From positions 1 to 47,091 of the forward strand of contig NZ_AKIY01000267.1 of NCBI RefSeq assembly GCF_000282615.1: a stretch of 47,091 nt of DNA, written 5' to 3'. The DNA comes from Bradyrhizobium sp. YR681. Lineage in GTDB: Bacteria; Pseudomonadota; Alphaproteobacteria; Rhizobiales; Xanthobacteraceae. Below the pieces are notes generated by a model. That model saw only the letters and a list, made by a program, of their open reading frames with translations, had not been told where the DNA came from and did no database searches. Position 1 is the first letter of the stretch. Every line of letters begins with the position of its first letter. A program made the translations under genes and the position numbers. Positions 28,164 to 36,436 of the stretch are shown here, one piece after another.

Positions 28164-29497
28164 GAAAACTCGGCCCCAAGCGAACGCATCATCGGAATGA
28201 AGTCCGGAAAACTGGTGGCGATGAAGGCGGTGTCGTCGACGGTCACCGGTTGGTCCGACGCACAGCCCATCACCAGCGCGGACATCGCGATGCGATGGTC
28301 CATATGGGTGGCGACGGTGCCGCCGCCGGGGACGTGGCCGCGGCCTTCGACGATCAGATCGTCGCCGGAGACCTCGACCTTCACGCCGTTGACGCGGAGC
28401 ATGGCAGCGGTGGCCTCCAGACGGTCGGATTCCTTGACGCGCAGCTCCTGCAGGCCGCGCATGATGGTCGTGCCTTCGGCGAAGGAGGCCGCCACGGCCA
28501 GCACCAGATATTCGTCGATCATAGAGGGCGCGCGCTCCGGCGGCACCTCGACGCCGCGCAGCTTCGAGGCGCGCACGCGCAATTGCGCCATCGGCTCGCC
28601 GGCGTCGCCGCGGACTTCGCTTTCCTCGATGGACCCGCCCATTTCACGCAGCGTGGTAAACAGGCCGGTCCGCAGCGGATTGGTCATGACATCGGACAGA
28701 ACGACATCGGAACCTTCGACGATCAGCGCGGCGACGATGGGGAACGCTGCCGAGGAGGGATCGGCGGGCACCACGACATTGGCGCCATGCAGCTCGGGCT
28801 CGCCCACCAGCGTGATACGGCGGCCGTGCTGACCTTCCTGCGTGGAGGTGATGTCGGCACCAAAATGCTTGAGCATCAGCTCGGTATGGTCGCGGCTGGC
28901 CTCGCTCTCGATCACGGTCGTCGTGCCCGGCGCGGCCAGGCCCGCCAGCAGCACCGCCGACTTGATCTGGGCCGAGGCGACCGGGGTCTTGTAGGTGATC
29001 GGCAGCGGGTCGCGCGCGCCCTGGACGGTCAGCGGCAGCCGGCCACCCTCGGCGGCGGAAACGACCCTGGCACCCATCTTTTCGAGCGGGTCCAGGATCC
29101 GGCGCATCGGGCGGGTGCGCAGCGAGGCGTCGCCATCGAAAACCGCCGAGATCGGGCAGCCGGCGACGGCGCCCATGACCAGCCGGCAGCCGGTGCCGGA
29201 ATTGCCGAAATCCAGCGCCGCCTTCGGCTCGGCGAACCCGCCGACGCCGACGCCGTTCACCTTCCAGGCAAAATCCCCGGTGCGCTCGACCCTGGCGCCG
29301 AGCGCCTGCATGGATTTGGCCGTGTTGAGGACGTCTTCGCCCTCCAGGAGGCCCGAAATCCTGGTCTCGCCGACCGCGAGCGCGCCCAGGATCAGGGCGC
29401 GGTGAGAAATCGACTTGTCCCCGGGCACCCGTACTTTCCCGGTCAGGGGACCGCTGGCGCGCGACTGGAGCGGCCTCGGCTTGTCGGAATCGGTCAC
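28160..29497 (-). CDS. aroA: 3-phosphoshikimate 1-carboxyvinyltransferase (EPSP synthase)
   Basis: AroA transfers the enolpyruvyl group of PEP to shikimate-3-phosphate on the path to chorismate. The GTG at 29497 after AAGGAC gives 445 residues; an ATG at 29557 would add 20 residues unlike the family. Motifs are VRVPGDKSISHRALI (about 22-36), LDFGNSGTGCRLVMG (95-109), GDASLRTRPM and the C-terminal RIAMSALVMG. The overall pattern resembles the class II (CP4-like) group, but the residue aligned with Ala100 of CP4 is glycine (Gly101) here. It overlaps cmk and is divergent from the FYDLN-family gene. Confidence 0.95.
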   Translation of the reverse strand: MTDSDKPRPLQSRASGPLTGKVRVPGDKSISHRALILGALAVGETRISGLLEGEDVLNTAKSMQALGARVERTGDFAWKVNGVGVGGFAEPKAALDFGNSGTGCRLVMGAVAGCPISAVFDGDASLRTRPMRRILDPLEKMGARVVSAAEGGRLPLTVQGARDPLPITYKTPVASAQIKSAVLLAGLAAPGTTTVIESEASRDHTELMLKHFGADITSTQEGQHGRRITLVGEPELHGANVVVPADPSSAAFPIVAALIVEGSDVVLSDVMTNPLRTGLFTTLREMGGSIEESEVRGDAGEPMAQLRVRASKLRGVEVPPERAPSMIDEYLVLAVAASFAEGTTIMRGLQELRVKESDRLEATAAMLRVNGVKVEVSGDDLIVEGRGHVPGGGTVATHMDHRIAMSALVMGCASDQPVTVDDTAFIATSFPDFIPMMRSLGAEFS

Positions 29498-29669
29498 GAT
29501 TATGTCCTTGGATAGGCCCGAAATATCCCTGCGGGACTCGCGGGGCAGGTACCACATGGTCCGCGCCGCGTCACGGGCATGTCGTTCTCCCGTAATGCGC
29601 TATTGACAGCGGGCCGCCAACTAGCCAAGTGAAACACCGCTTTTCAGACATTCCCAGGATTCCTCTGCC

Positions 29670-30077
29670 GTGGCCAAGTCCGAACTCGGAACCAAACGTA
29701 TTTGCCCGACCACGGGCAAGAAGTTCTATGACCTCAACAAGAATCCGGTGATCTCGCCCTATACCGGCGAAGTCGTGCCGATCGCGCCTGTGGCGCCGGC
29801 CCGCGTGCCCCGTGGCGCCGAAGCCCGCCACGCAGCCGCCGCCGACACCACGCCGGAACCGGCCGAGGTCGAGGAGGTCTCGCTTGAGGAGGCCGATGCC
29901 GAGGAGAACACCGGCAAGGTCAAGGCCGTCGTGCCCGAATCCGAGGACGATATCGAGGTCGATGAGACCCTCGATGACGACGATGACGATGATTCGACCT
30001 TCATTGCCGACGAAGAAGAGGGCGATGAGGACGTGACCGACATCATTGGTGACGTCGGCGGTGATGAAGAGACTTGA
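29670..30077 (+). CDS. TIGR02300 / FYDLN-acid family protein
   Basis: A 135-residue protein of the alphaproteobacterial TIGR02300 family, named for the FYDLN signature seen here at KKFYDLNKNP, with a strongly acidic C-terminal tail (runs of Glu and Asp from about residue 65). The N-terminal part looks like a zinc ribbon that has lost most cysteines: CPTTGKKFYDLNKNP then SPYTGE. Its function is unknown. The start is a GTG at 29670. A perfect -35-like TTGACA lies at 29603-29608 in the 172-base gap to aroA, with only a weak -10 match. It precedes tRNA-Ala on the same strand. Confidence 0.85.
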   Translation: MAKSELGTKRICPTTGKKFYDLNKNPVISPYTGEVVPIAPVAPARVPRGAEARHAAAADTTPEPAEVEEVSLEEADAEENTGKVKAVVPESEDDIEVDETLDDDDDDDSTFIADEEEGDEDVTDIIGDVGGDEET

Positions 30078-30175
30078 GATCAGCCCTGATCTGTGAAAAA
30101 GGGTGCACCGCGCGAGTCGCTTAGGTAGCTCGCCGGCCGGGACGGATCCCCCAGGATCCTCCCATCTGGACTTAA

Positions 30176-30251
<76 letters not shown>

Positions 30252-30253
30252 CG

Positions 30254-30338
30254 CTTCGCCCTTCGGGCTATGCGTGGCGCAGCCACGACGGAGCCTGAAG
30301 GGCAAAGCGTGGTGTCCGGCGTAGCCCGAAGGGCGAAG
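30254..30338. repeat. Palindromic repeat directly after tRNA-Ala
   Basis: Perfect 17-bp arms (CTTCGCCCTTCGGGCTA at 30254-30270, complement at 30322-30338) around a 51-base interior. The outer text GTAGCCCG is shared with the arms of the repeats at 18086 and 25398, so it may be a diverged relative. It could also form the 3' hairpin of the tRNA transcript. Confidence 0.75.
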
Positions 30339-30389
30339 ACGGACTGGTGATGAGAGCCCTTCTCGGGACGACCCAGGCGATAAACGTCA

Positions 30390-30632
30390 ATGTGGTACGT
30401 CTACATCATCCGCAGCATCGAATTCCCCGACCAAGAATACATCGGCGCCACGGAAGATCTGAAGCGGCGGCTGCCGGAGCACAACGCCGGCAAGTCCGCT
30501 CACACGGCAAAGTTCAAGCCATGGAAGCTGGTTTGGTACTGCGCTTTCCCTGACAAGATGAAAGCCTTGGCGTTCGAGGCGTACCTGAAGTCGCACTCGG
30601 GTCGCGCATTCTCGAAAAAGCGGCTCTGCTAG
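30390..30632 (+). CDS. Small GIY-YIG nuclease-domain protein
   Basis: This 80-residue protein is a single GIY-YIG domain of the UPF0213/YhbQ type. The signature appears as YVYIIRS (3-9) and YIGAT (17-21), with the conserved arginine in EDLKRRLPEHNAG and the glutamate in FEAYLKS. Such small proteins are thought to be DNA-structure nucleases, but their role is poorly known. The ATG at 30390 has little ribosome-site signal. It lies between a tRNA-adjacent palindrome and the convergent ohrR gene, whose stop is 6 bases away. Confidence 0.85.
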   Translation: MWYVYIIRSIEFPDQEYIGATEDLKRRLPEHNAGKSAHTAKFKPWKLVWYCAFPDKMKALAFEAYLKSHSGRAFSKKRLC

Positions 30633-30637
30633 CCCCC

Positions 30638-31096
30638 CTACTCCCCGATCACCGCATTCAGCCGATCGCGCAGCGCGACGATCTCGTCCTTCATCGCGAC
30701 CAGCTCCGAGACCGAGCAATCGGATGCTGCCAGGATCGACTGCGGCACGGCACGCGCCTTCTCCTTGAGCGCGTGGCCCTGCGGGGTCAGCGAGATCAGC
30801 ACCTGCCGCTCGTCCTCGCTCGAGCGGGTGCGCCTGACCAGATGGGCGGCCTCGAGCCGCTTCAGCAGCGGCGTCAGCGTGCCCGAATCCAAAAACAGCT
30901 TTTCGCCGATGTCCTTGACCGGGACGTCGTCCCGCTCCCACAGAACCAGCATCACCAGATATTGCGGATAGGTCAGGCCGAGCCGGTCCAGCAGCGGCTT
31001 GTAGACGCGGTTGAAGGCATGCGCGGCGGAATAGACCGCGAAGCAGATCTGGTTGTCGAGGCGCTGTGGGTCCAGCGCCGATAGTTTCCGGGGCAT
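30638..31096 (-). CDS. ohrR: Organic hydroperoxide-sensing MarR-family repressor OhrR
   Basis: OhrR represses ohr and releases DNA when its reactive cysteine is oxidised by organic hydroperoxides. The ATG at 31096 gives 152 residues. The sensing cysteine is Cys18 in LDNQICFAVYSAAH and a second cysteine, Cys127, sits in ASDCSVSE, so it is likely the two-cysteine (Xanthomonas-like) type. The winged-helix core shows LTYPQYLVMLVLWE and SGTLTPLLKRLE with the wing DERQVLISLT. It is divergent from ohr, with two matching candidate operators in between. Confidence 0.92.
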   Translation of the reverse strand: MPRKLSALDPQRLDNQICFAVYSAAHAFNRVYKPLLDRLGLTYPQYLVMLVLWERDDVPVKDIGEKLFLDSGTLTPLLKRLEAAHLVRRTRSSEDERQVLISLTPQGHALKEKARAVPQSILAASDCSVSELVAMKDEIVALRDRLNAVIGE

Positions 31097-31143
31097 CGAG
31101 AATCTCACGCGGTTTCCTTCATTCTGGGGCCGGCGGGCGCCGC

Positions 31144-31196
31144 ATTCAATTGCGAACAATTAAATGTGAGGCATGCAAATTTCAATTGCGCACAAT
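31144..31196. promoter_or_regulatory. Paired OhrR operator candidates between ohrR and ohr
   Basis: Two near-identical sites, ATTCAATTGCGAACAAT (31144-31160) and TTTCAATTGCGCACAAT (31180-31196), start 36 bp apart. Each contains ATTG-N4-CAAT dyad symmetry. AT-rich sites in this divergent gap fit MarR-family OhrR operators; binding is inferred. Confidence 0.6.
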
Positions 31197-31252
31197 CTAA
31201 TTGCCTGCGATATGCGTGCCACCCCAACCCGAAGACCCCAAGGGAGACGACG

Positions 31253-31678
31253 ATGTCAGTGAACGTCCTCTACAAGACCAGTGCAAAAGCCACCGGCGGC
31301 CGCGACGGCCATGCCGCGACCCTCGACGGCGCGCTCGACGTCAAGCTCACCACGCCGAAGGAGCTCGGCGGTGGCGGCGGTGCCGGCAACAATCCCGAGC
31401 AGCTGTTTGCGGCCGGCTATGCGGCCTGCTTCATCGGCGCGATGAAGTTCGTGGCCTCGCAGGGCGGCCCCAAGGTTCCCGCGGACGCCTCCGTCACCTC
31501 GACCGTCGGCATCGGCCCGCGCTCAGCCGGCGGCTTCGGTCTCGACATCGACCTCGCCGTCTCGCTGCCGGGCCTCGCCCGCACTGAGGCCGAAGCGCTG
31601 GTCGAGAAGGCCCACCAGGTGTGCCCCTATTCCAATGCCACGCGCGGCAATGTCGACGTTCGCCTGACGGTCGTCTGA
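31253..31678 (+). CDS. ohr: Organic hydroperoxide resistance protein (peroxiredoxin-like thiol peroxidase)
   Basis: Ohr reduces organic and fatty-acid hydroperoxides with a cysteine pair recycled by lipoylated partners. The ATG at 31253 follows AAGGGAGACGACG and gives 141 residues. Catalytic Cys59 lies in GYAACFIGAM and resolving Cys124 in VCPYSNATRGN; Arg17 (GGRDG) and Glu49 (NNPEQLFAAGYA) complete the OsmC/Ohr active site. It is divergently paired with ohrR, the classic regulatory arrangement. A GC-rich hairpin (31698-31719) lies after the stop without a T run. Confidence 0.96.
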   Translation: MSVNVLYKTSAKATGGRDGHAATLDGALDVKLTTPKELGGGGGAGNNPEQLFAAGYAACFIGAMKFVASQGGPKVPADASVTSTVGIGPRSAGGFGLDIDLAVSLPGLARTEAEALVEKAHQVCPYSNATRGNVDVRLTVV

Positions 31679-31855
31679 TCTGACGTGCGGATTGGCTGGC
31701 CCGGGATCCCCCTCGGGCCGACCGCTCCCGCTTGATTTGCCACGTTGCGGCATTGTGCAGCGGCGGCGCATGCGACCCTACGCAGCAAGCCATTGCTGGC
31801 GCAAAAAAACCTCGCTAGGCCTGTGGTCAAATTTCGACACAGGGGAAGCGAAGGC

Positions 31856-33058
31856 ATGACTGAAGCCGTTTTGGGCGCAATGAGCGGACTGCGCGTCATC
31901 GATCTCACGCGCGTGCTCGGCGGTCCCTATTGCACCCAGATCCTCGCCGACCATGGCGCCGACGTGATCAAGGTCGAGCCGCCCGCCGGCGACGAGGTGC
32001 GCGACTGGGGCCCTCCCTTCCACGAGGAGGACGCGGCCTATTTCATCGGCATCAACCGCAACAAGCGCTCGATCGGCCTCGACCTCGCTTCCGAGGGCGG
32101 CCGCATCGTGCTGCTGAAGATGCTGGAGACCGCCGACGTCCTGATCGAGAATTTCAAGCCGGGCACGCTGGAGAAATGGGGCATCGGCAACGACGTGCTC
32201 AGCAAGAAATTCCCGCGCCTCGTGCATTGCCGGATCTGCGGCTTCGGCGCCGACGGTCCGCGCGGCGGCAATCCCGGCTATGACGCCATCATCCAGGCCA
32301 TGACCGGCATGATCGCGGCGACCGGCTCGCCCGAGAGCGGGCCGATGCGGATCGGCGTGCCGCTGGTCGATATCGGCACCGGCCTCTATGCGGCGATCGG
32401 CATTTTGATGGCGCTGTCGGAGCGGCAGCGCTCCGGCAAGGGCCAGTTCCTGGAGACGACGCTGTACGAGACCGGCCTTGCCATCATGCATCCGCACACC
32501 GCGAACTACTTCATGCATGGCAAGCCGCCGTCGCTGACCGGCAACGAGCATCCCAATCTCGTGCCTTACGCGATCTTCCCGACCAAGACCGACAACATCT
32601 TCATCGGCGTCGGCAATGACGGCACCTTCCGCAAGCTCGCCAAGGAGATCGGCAAGCCCGAGCTCGGCACCGATCCGCGCTTTGCCCGCAACAAGGACCG
32701 CATCGCCAATCGCGAGGCGCTGCGCGCCGAGCTTGCCGCGGTGTTCAGCCAGCACGAGGCCGAGCCGCTGTGCAATCGCCTGCTCGCGGCGGGCCTGCCA
32801 GCAGGTCCCGTGCAGAAGATCGACCAGGCGCTGACCAACCCGCACACCATCGCCCGCGGCGATATCATCGAGAAGGACTGGTACAAGGGCGTGGCCTCGC
32901 CGATCCGGCTCGACCGCAGCAAGCCGAGCCTGCGCCGGCTGCCGCCGAAATTCAGCCAGCACTCCCAGGAGGTGCTCGCCGAGTTCGGCTACTCCAAGTC
33001 GGAAATCGACGCGATGGTGGCGCAGGGCACGGTCTGCGGCCCGGAGCGCAAGCGCTAA
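31856..33058 (+). CDS. Class III CoA-transferase (CaiB/BaiF family)
   Basis: The 400-residue protein moves CoA between organic acids by the family III mechanism (formyl-CoA transferase, CaiB and relatives). The ATG at 31856 follows AGGGGAAGCGAAGG. Motifs are VIDLTRVLGGPYCTQILADHGADVIKVE (13-41 region), INRNKRSIGLDL and the catalytic aspartate, Asp172, in PLVDIGTGLYA. Substrates cannot be assigned from sequence, and the neighbours (ohr and ugp) give no pathway clue. A member of the CCTCTCCCGC repeat family begins 8 bases after the stop and may end the transcript. Confidence 0.88.
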   Translation: MTEAVLGAMSGLRVIDLTRVLGGPYCTQILADHGADVIKVEPPAGDEVRDWGPPFHEEDAAYFIGINRNKRSIGLDLASEGGRIVLLKMLETADVLIENFKPGTLEKWGIGNDVLSKKFPRLVHCRICGFGADGPRGGNPGYDAIIQAMTGMIAATGSPESGPMRIGVPLVDIGTGLYAAIGILMALSERQRSGKGQFLETTLYETGLAIMHPHTANYFMHGKPPSLTGNEHPNLVPYAIFPTKTDNIFIGVGNDGTFRKLAKEIGKPELGTDPRFARNKDRIANREALRAELAAVFSQHEAEPLCNRLLAAGLPAGPVQKIDQALTNPHTIARGDIIEKDWYKGVASPIRLDRSKPSLRRLPPKFSQHSQEVLAEFGYSKSEIDAMVAQGTVCGPERKR

Positions 33059-33066
33059 AATGTCTC

Positions 33067-33088
33067 CCTCTCCCGCTTGCGGGAGAGG
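33067..33088. repeat. CCTCTCCCGC-family hairpin, second copy
   Basis: The inverted pair CCTCTCCCGC / GCGGGAGAGG around TT is identical to 3261-3282. It begins 8 bases after the CoA-transferase stop and is followed by TTT, so it may act as a terminator. Confidence 0.7.
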
Positions 33089-33250
33089 TTTGGAGCCTGC
33101 GGCCTGATCTTCAGCCTCACACAAATAATGCCGCACTGCGGCGCATGCGCTCATGTGCAGTGCGAACGGAGGAGGCTGCGTGCGCCGTCTCCGCCTATTT
33201 GATGGCTTCCCATTTGGCAGCGCTTGCCGCTTTCGTTTCTCCCGCTTACA

Positions 33251-33268
33251 CAGTCATGTGAACGTCAT
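33251..33268 (+). promoter_or_regulatory. PHO box upstream of ugpB
   Basis: Two PhoB half-sites, CAGTCAT (33251-33257) and ACGTCAT (33262-33268), are separated by GTGA, giving the 11-bp repeat period of a PHO box (consensus CTGTCAT-N4-CTGTCAT). The pair ends 64 bases before the ugpB start. A small palindrome (GCGCT-GCT-AGCGC, 33272-33284) follows. The ugp operon belongs to the Pho regulon in E. coli, which supports the call. Confidence 0.6.
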
Positions 33269-33332
33269 ATGGCGCTGCTAGCGCAAGCGCTTCTTTTTGA
33301 CGGCCAAGAGACGGCCAAGGGAGGTTTACTTG

Positions 33333-34649
33333 ATGGCTCTTCGACACTTTGGGGCGGCTGCCGCATTTGCACTCACGGTTGGCATGTCGGCTTCGCCAGC
33401 GCTGGCCGTGACCGAGATCCAGTGGTGGCACGCGATGACCGGCGCCAACAACGACGTCATCGTCAAGCTCGCCACCGACTTCAACGCGTCGCAGACCGAC
33501 TACAAGGTGATCCCGACCTACAAGGGCAACTACCCCGACACGATGAACGCCGGCATCGCCGCGTTCCGCGCCGGCAACGCGCCGCACATCATGCAGGTGT
33601 TCGAAGTCGGCACCGCGACCATGATGGCCGCGACCGGCGCCGTGAAGCCCGTCTACAAGCTGATGGCCGAAGCGGGCGAGAAGTTCGATCCCAAGATCTA
33701 CCTGCCCGCCATCACCGGCTACTATTCGACGTCGAAGGGCGAGATGCTGTCGTTCCCCTTCAACTCGTCCTCGACCGTGATGTGGGTCAACCTCGACGAG
33801 CTGAAGAAGGCCAATGTCGAGATCCCCAAGACCTGGCCCGAAACGTTCGAGGCCGCCAAGAAGCTGAAGGCTGCGGGTCACGACACCTGCGGCTTCTCCG
33901 GCTCCTGGGTCACCTGGGTCAATCTCGAGCAGCTCTCCGCCTGGCACAACGTGCCGCTCGCCAGCAAGGCCAACGGCCTCGACGGCTTCGACACCGTGCT
34001 CGAGTTCAACGGACCGCTCCAGGTCAAGCATCTGGAAACCCTGGTCGAGCTCCAGAAGACCAAGACGTATGATTATGCCGGCCGCACCAACACCGGCGAA
34101 GGCCGCTTCACCTCGGGCGAATGCCCGATCTACCTGACCTCGTCGGCGTTCTTCGGTAACGTCAAGGCGCAGGCCAAGTTCAACTTCACCGCGGTGCCGA
34201 TGCCCTATTACCCCGACGTCCAGGGCGCACCGCAGAACTCGATCATCGGCGGCGCCTCGCTCTGGGTCATGGGCGGCAAGTCGGCCGATGAATACAAGGG
34301 CGTGGCGAAATTCCTGACCTTCCTCTCGGACACCGATCGCCAGGTCTACATCCACAAGGCCTCCGGCTATCTGCCGATCACCAAGGCGGCCTACGCCAAG
34401 GCGAAGGAAGAGGGCTTCTACAAGGATCAGCCCTATCTCGAGACCCCGCTGATCGAGCTGACCAACAAGGAGCCGACCGACAATTCGCGCGGCCTGCGCC
34501 TCGGCAACATGGTTCAGCTGCGTGACGTCTGGTCGGAAGAGATCGAGCAGGCGCTGGCCGGCAAGAAGACCGCCAAGCAGGCGCTTGACGACGCCGTCGC
34601 GCGCGGCAACACGATGCTGCGCCAGTTCGAAAAGACCGCCGTAAAATAA
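33333..34649 (+). CDS. ugpB: sn-Glycerol-3-phosphate ABC transporter, periplasmic binding protein
   Basis: UgpB captures glycerol-3-phosphate (and glycerophosphodiesters) in the periplasm for the UgpAEC importer. The ATG at 33333 follows GGGAGG and gives 438 residues with a 25-residue signal peptide ending SPALA. The mature N-terminus (TEIQWWHAMTG) and GGASLWVMGGKS are typical UgpB family text. The gene opens a BAEC operon, and a PHO box lies upstream, so phosphate starvation probably induces it. A 10-bp hairpin follows the stop and separates it from ugpA, a usual way to keep more binding protein than permease. Confidence 0.93.
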   Translation: MALRHFGAAAAFALTVGMSASPALAVTEIQWWHAMTGANNDVIVKLATDFNASQTDYKVIPTYKGNYPDTMNAGIAAFRAGNAPHIMQVFEVGTATMMAATGAVKPVYKLMAEAGEKFDPKIYLPAITGYYSTSKGEMLSFPFNSSSTVMWVNLDELKKANVEIPKTWPETFEAAKKLKAAGHDTCGFSGSWVTWVNLEQLSAWHNVPLASKANGLDGFDTVLEFNGPLQVKHLETLVELQKTKTYDYAGRTNTGEGRFTSGECPIYLTSSAFFGNVKAQAKFNFTAVPMPYYPDVQGAPQNSIIGGASLWVMGGKSADEYKGVAKFLTFLSDTDRQVYIHKASGYLPITKAAYAKAKEEGFYKDQPYLETPLIELTNKEPTDNSRGLRLGNMVQLRDVWSEEIEQALAGKKTAKQALDDAVARGNTMLRQFEKTAVK

Positions 34650-34659
34650 GGTGAAGGCG

Positions 34660-34683
34660 CCGGCAGGCCACGCGGCCTGCCGG
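34660..34683 (+). other. Intercistronic hairpin between ugpB and ugpA
   Basis: A perfect 10-bp stem (CCGGCAGGCC / GGCCTGCCGG) with loop ACGC lies 11 bases after the ugpB stop and 11 bases before the likely ugpA ATG. There is no T run, so it is more likely an mRNA-stabilising or partial-termination structure than a full terminator. Confidence 0.7.
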
Positions 34684-34694
34684 TGCCGTCCATC

Positions 34695-35576
34695 ATGCAA
34701 AAGCAAGCCATTTTCCAATCCAAGCTATTGCCTTACGCGCTGGTTGCGCCGCAGCTCGCGATCGTGCTGATTTTCTTTTATTGGCCGGCCCTGCAGGCGG
34801 TGATCCAGTCGTTCCTGCTGCAGGACGCCTTCGGTCTGTCGACCACCTTCGTCTGGTTCGAAAATTACATCGAGCTCTTCAAGGATCCCGCCTATTTCGC
34901 GTCGATCCTGCGGACCTTCTTCTTCTCGTTCGCGATCGCGGTCTCTTCGCTGTCCTTCGCGCTGCTGCTCGCCGTGATGGCGGACAAACCGCTGCGCGGC
35001 TCGATGCTCTACCGCACGCTGCTGATCTGGCCCTATGCGGTGGCGCCGCCCGTGGTGGGCGTGCTCTGGATCTTCATGCTGCATCCCTCGCTCGGCGTGC
35101 TCGCACGTTACCTTCGCGCGATGGGCGTCGACTGGAATCCGCTGCTCGACGGCGACCAGGCCGCCGCGCTGATCATCCTCGCCGCCGCCTGGAAGCAGAT
35201 CTCCTATAATTTCCTGTTCTTCCTCGCCGGCCTGCAGGCGATCCCGAAGAGCGTGTTCGAGGCTGCCGCGATCGACGGCGCGCGCCCGATGCGGCGGTTC
35301 TGGACCGTAACCTTCCCGCTGCTGTCGCCGACCATCTTCTTCCTGCTGGTCGTCAACATCGTCTATGCCTTCTTCGACACCTTCGGCATCATCGACACCA
35401 TGACCCGCGGCGGCCCCGGCACGTCGACGGTGACGCTGGTCTACAAGGTCTATTCCGACGGCCTGCTCGGCGGCAATCTCGGCAGCTCGGCGGCGCAGTC
35501 GGTGATCCTGATGATCATGGTCATCGTGCTCACCGGAATCCAGTTCCGCTTCGTCGAACGCAAGGTGACCTACTGA
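34695..35576 (+). CDS. ugpA: sn-Glycerol-3-phosphate ABC transporter, permease UgpA
   Basis: One of the two membrane subunits of the glycerol-3-phosphate importer. From the ATG at 34695 the protein has 293 residues, close to E. coli UgpA (295), with six hydrophobic segments and the EAA loop FEAAAIDGARPMRRFWTVT that contacts UgpC. A GTG at 34683 would add four residues but lies in the intercistronic hairpin; neither start has a clear ribosome site, so translation may be reduced. The stop overlaps the ugpE start by one base (TGATG). Confidence 0.93.
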   Translation: MQKQAIFQSKLLPYALVAPQLAIVLIFFYWPALQAVIQSFLLQDAFGLSTTFVWFENYIELFKDPAYFASILRTFFFSFAIAVSSLSFALLLAVMADKPLRGSMLYRTLLIWPYAVAPPVVGVLWIFMLHPSLGVLARYLRAMGVDWNPLLDGDQAAALIILAAAWKQISYNFLFFLAGLQAIPKSVFEAAAIDGARPMRRFWTVTFPLLSPTIFFLLVVNIVYAFFDTFGIIDTMTRGGPGTSTVTLVYKVYSDGLLGGNLGSSAAQSVILMIMVIVLTGIQFRFVERKVTY

Positions 35577-36424
35577 TGGTCGAGGACGAAGGCATCAGGC
35601 GCTACGTCGCCCACGCCATTCTCTGGATCGGGATCGCGATCGTCGCGTTCCCGGTCTACATCGCGATCGTTGCCTCGACCCAGGACAACGCGCTGATCGC
35701 CAACGGGCAGATGTCGCTGCTGCCGGGCGGTCATTTCTTCGAGGTCTACTACCAGACCATCTTCGTCGGCACGAGCGGCTCGACCCGCGAACCGGTCGGC
35801 AACATGATGCTGAACTCGCTGGTGATGGCGCTGTTGATCGCGGTGGGCAAGATCGCGATCTCGATCATCTCGGCCTATGCGATCGTGTATTTCCGCTTTC
35901 CGTTCCGGATGCCGATCTTCTGGATCATCTTCATCACGCTGATGCTGCCGGTCGAGGTCCGCATCTATCCGACCTACAAGATCGTCGCCGACCTGCACAT
36001 GCTCGACAGCTATGCGGGCCTGGCGCTGCCGCTGATCGCCTCCGCCACAGCGACGCTGCTGTTCCGCCAGTTCTTCATGACCGTGCCGGACGAGCTGCTA
36101 GAGGCCTCGCGCATCGACGGCGCCGGTCCCCTGCGCTTCTTCTGGGATACGCTGCTGCCGCTGTCGCGCACCAACATGGCGGCGCTGTTCGTGATCCTGT
36201 TCATCCTCGGCTGGAATCAATATCTCTGGCCGCTGCTCATCACCACCCGCGACGACATGCAGACCATCCAGGTCGGTATCCGCAAGATGATCACCACCAC
36301 CGACGCGCTGACCGAATGGCCGATCGTGATGGCGACCGCCGTGCTGGCCATGCTGCCGCCGGTGTTCGTCGTCGTCGTCATGCAGAAATTGTTCGTGCGC
36401 GGCCTGGTCGAGACGGAAAAGTAG
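35576..36424 (+). CDS. ugpE: sn-Glycerol-3-phosphate ABC transporter, permease UgpE
   Basis: The second permease subunit, 282 residues (E. coli UgpE has 281), with six membrane segments and the EAA loop LEASRIDGAGPLRFFWDTLL. The start shares one base with the ugpA stop, so the permeases are coupled. LILGWNQYLWPLLIT-type text (ILGWNQYLWPLL) near residue 210 is typical of this MalG-like family. It is followed 12 bases later by ugpC. Confidence 0.94.
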   Translation: MVEDEGIRRYVAHAILWIGIAIVAFPVYIAIVASTQDNALIANGQMSLLPGGHFFEVYYQTIFVGTSGSTREPVGNMMLNSLVMALLIAVGKIAISIISAYAIVYFRFPFRMPIFWIIFITLMLPVEVRIYPTYKIVADLHMLDSYAGLALPLIASATATLLFRQFFMTVPDELLEASRIDGAGPLRFFWDTLLPLSRTNMAALFVILFILGWNQYLWPLLITTRDDMQTIQVGIRKMITTTDALTEWPIVMATAVLAMLPPVFVVVVMQKLFVRGLVETEK

Positions 36425-36436
36425 AAGCGAGTTTTC

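Noticed and set aside
33213..33230. TTGGCAGCGCTTGCC as a sigma-54 promoter before ugpB
   Set aside because: The GG to GC spacing is 8 rather than the required 10 bases.
33246..34718. 490-residue open frame antisense to ugpB
   Set aside because: Shadow frame crossing the PHO box, signal peptide and intercistronic hairpin.
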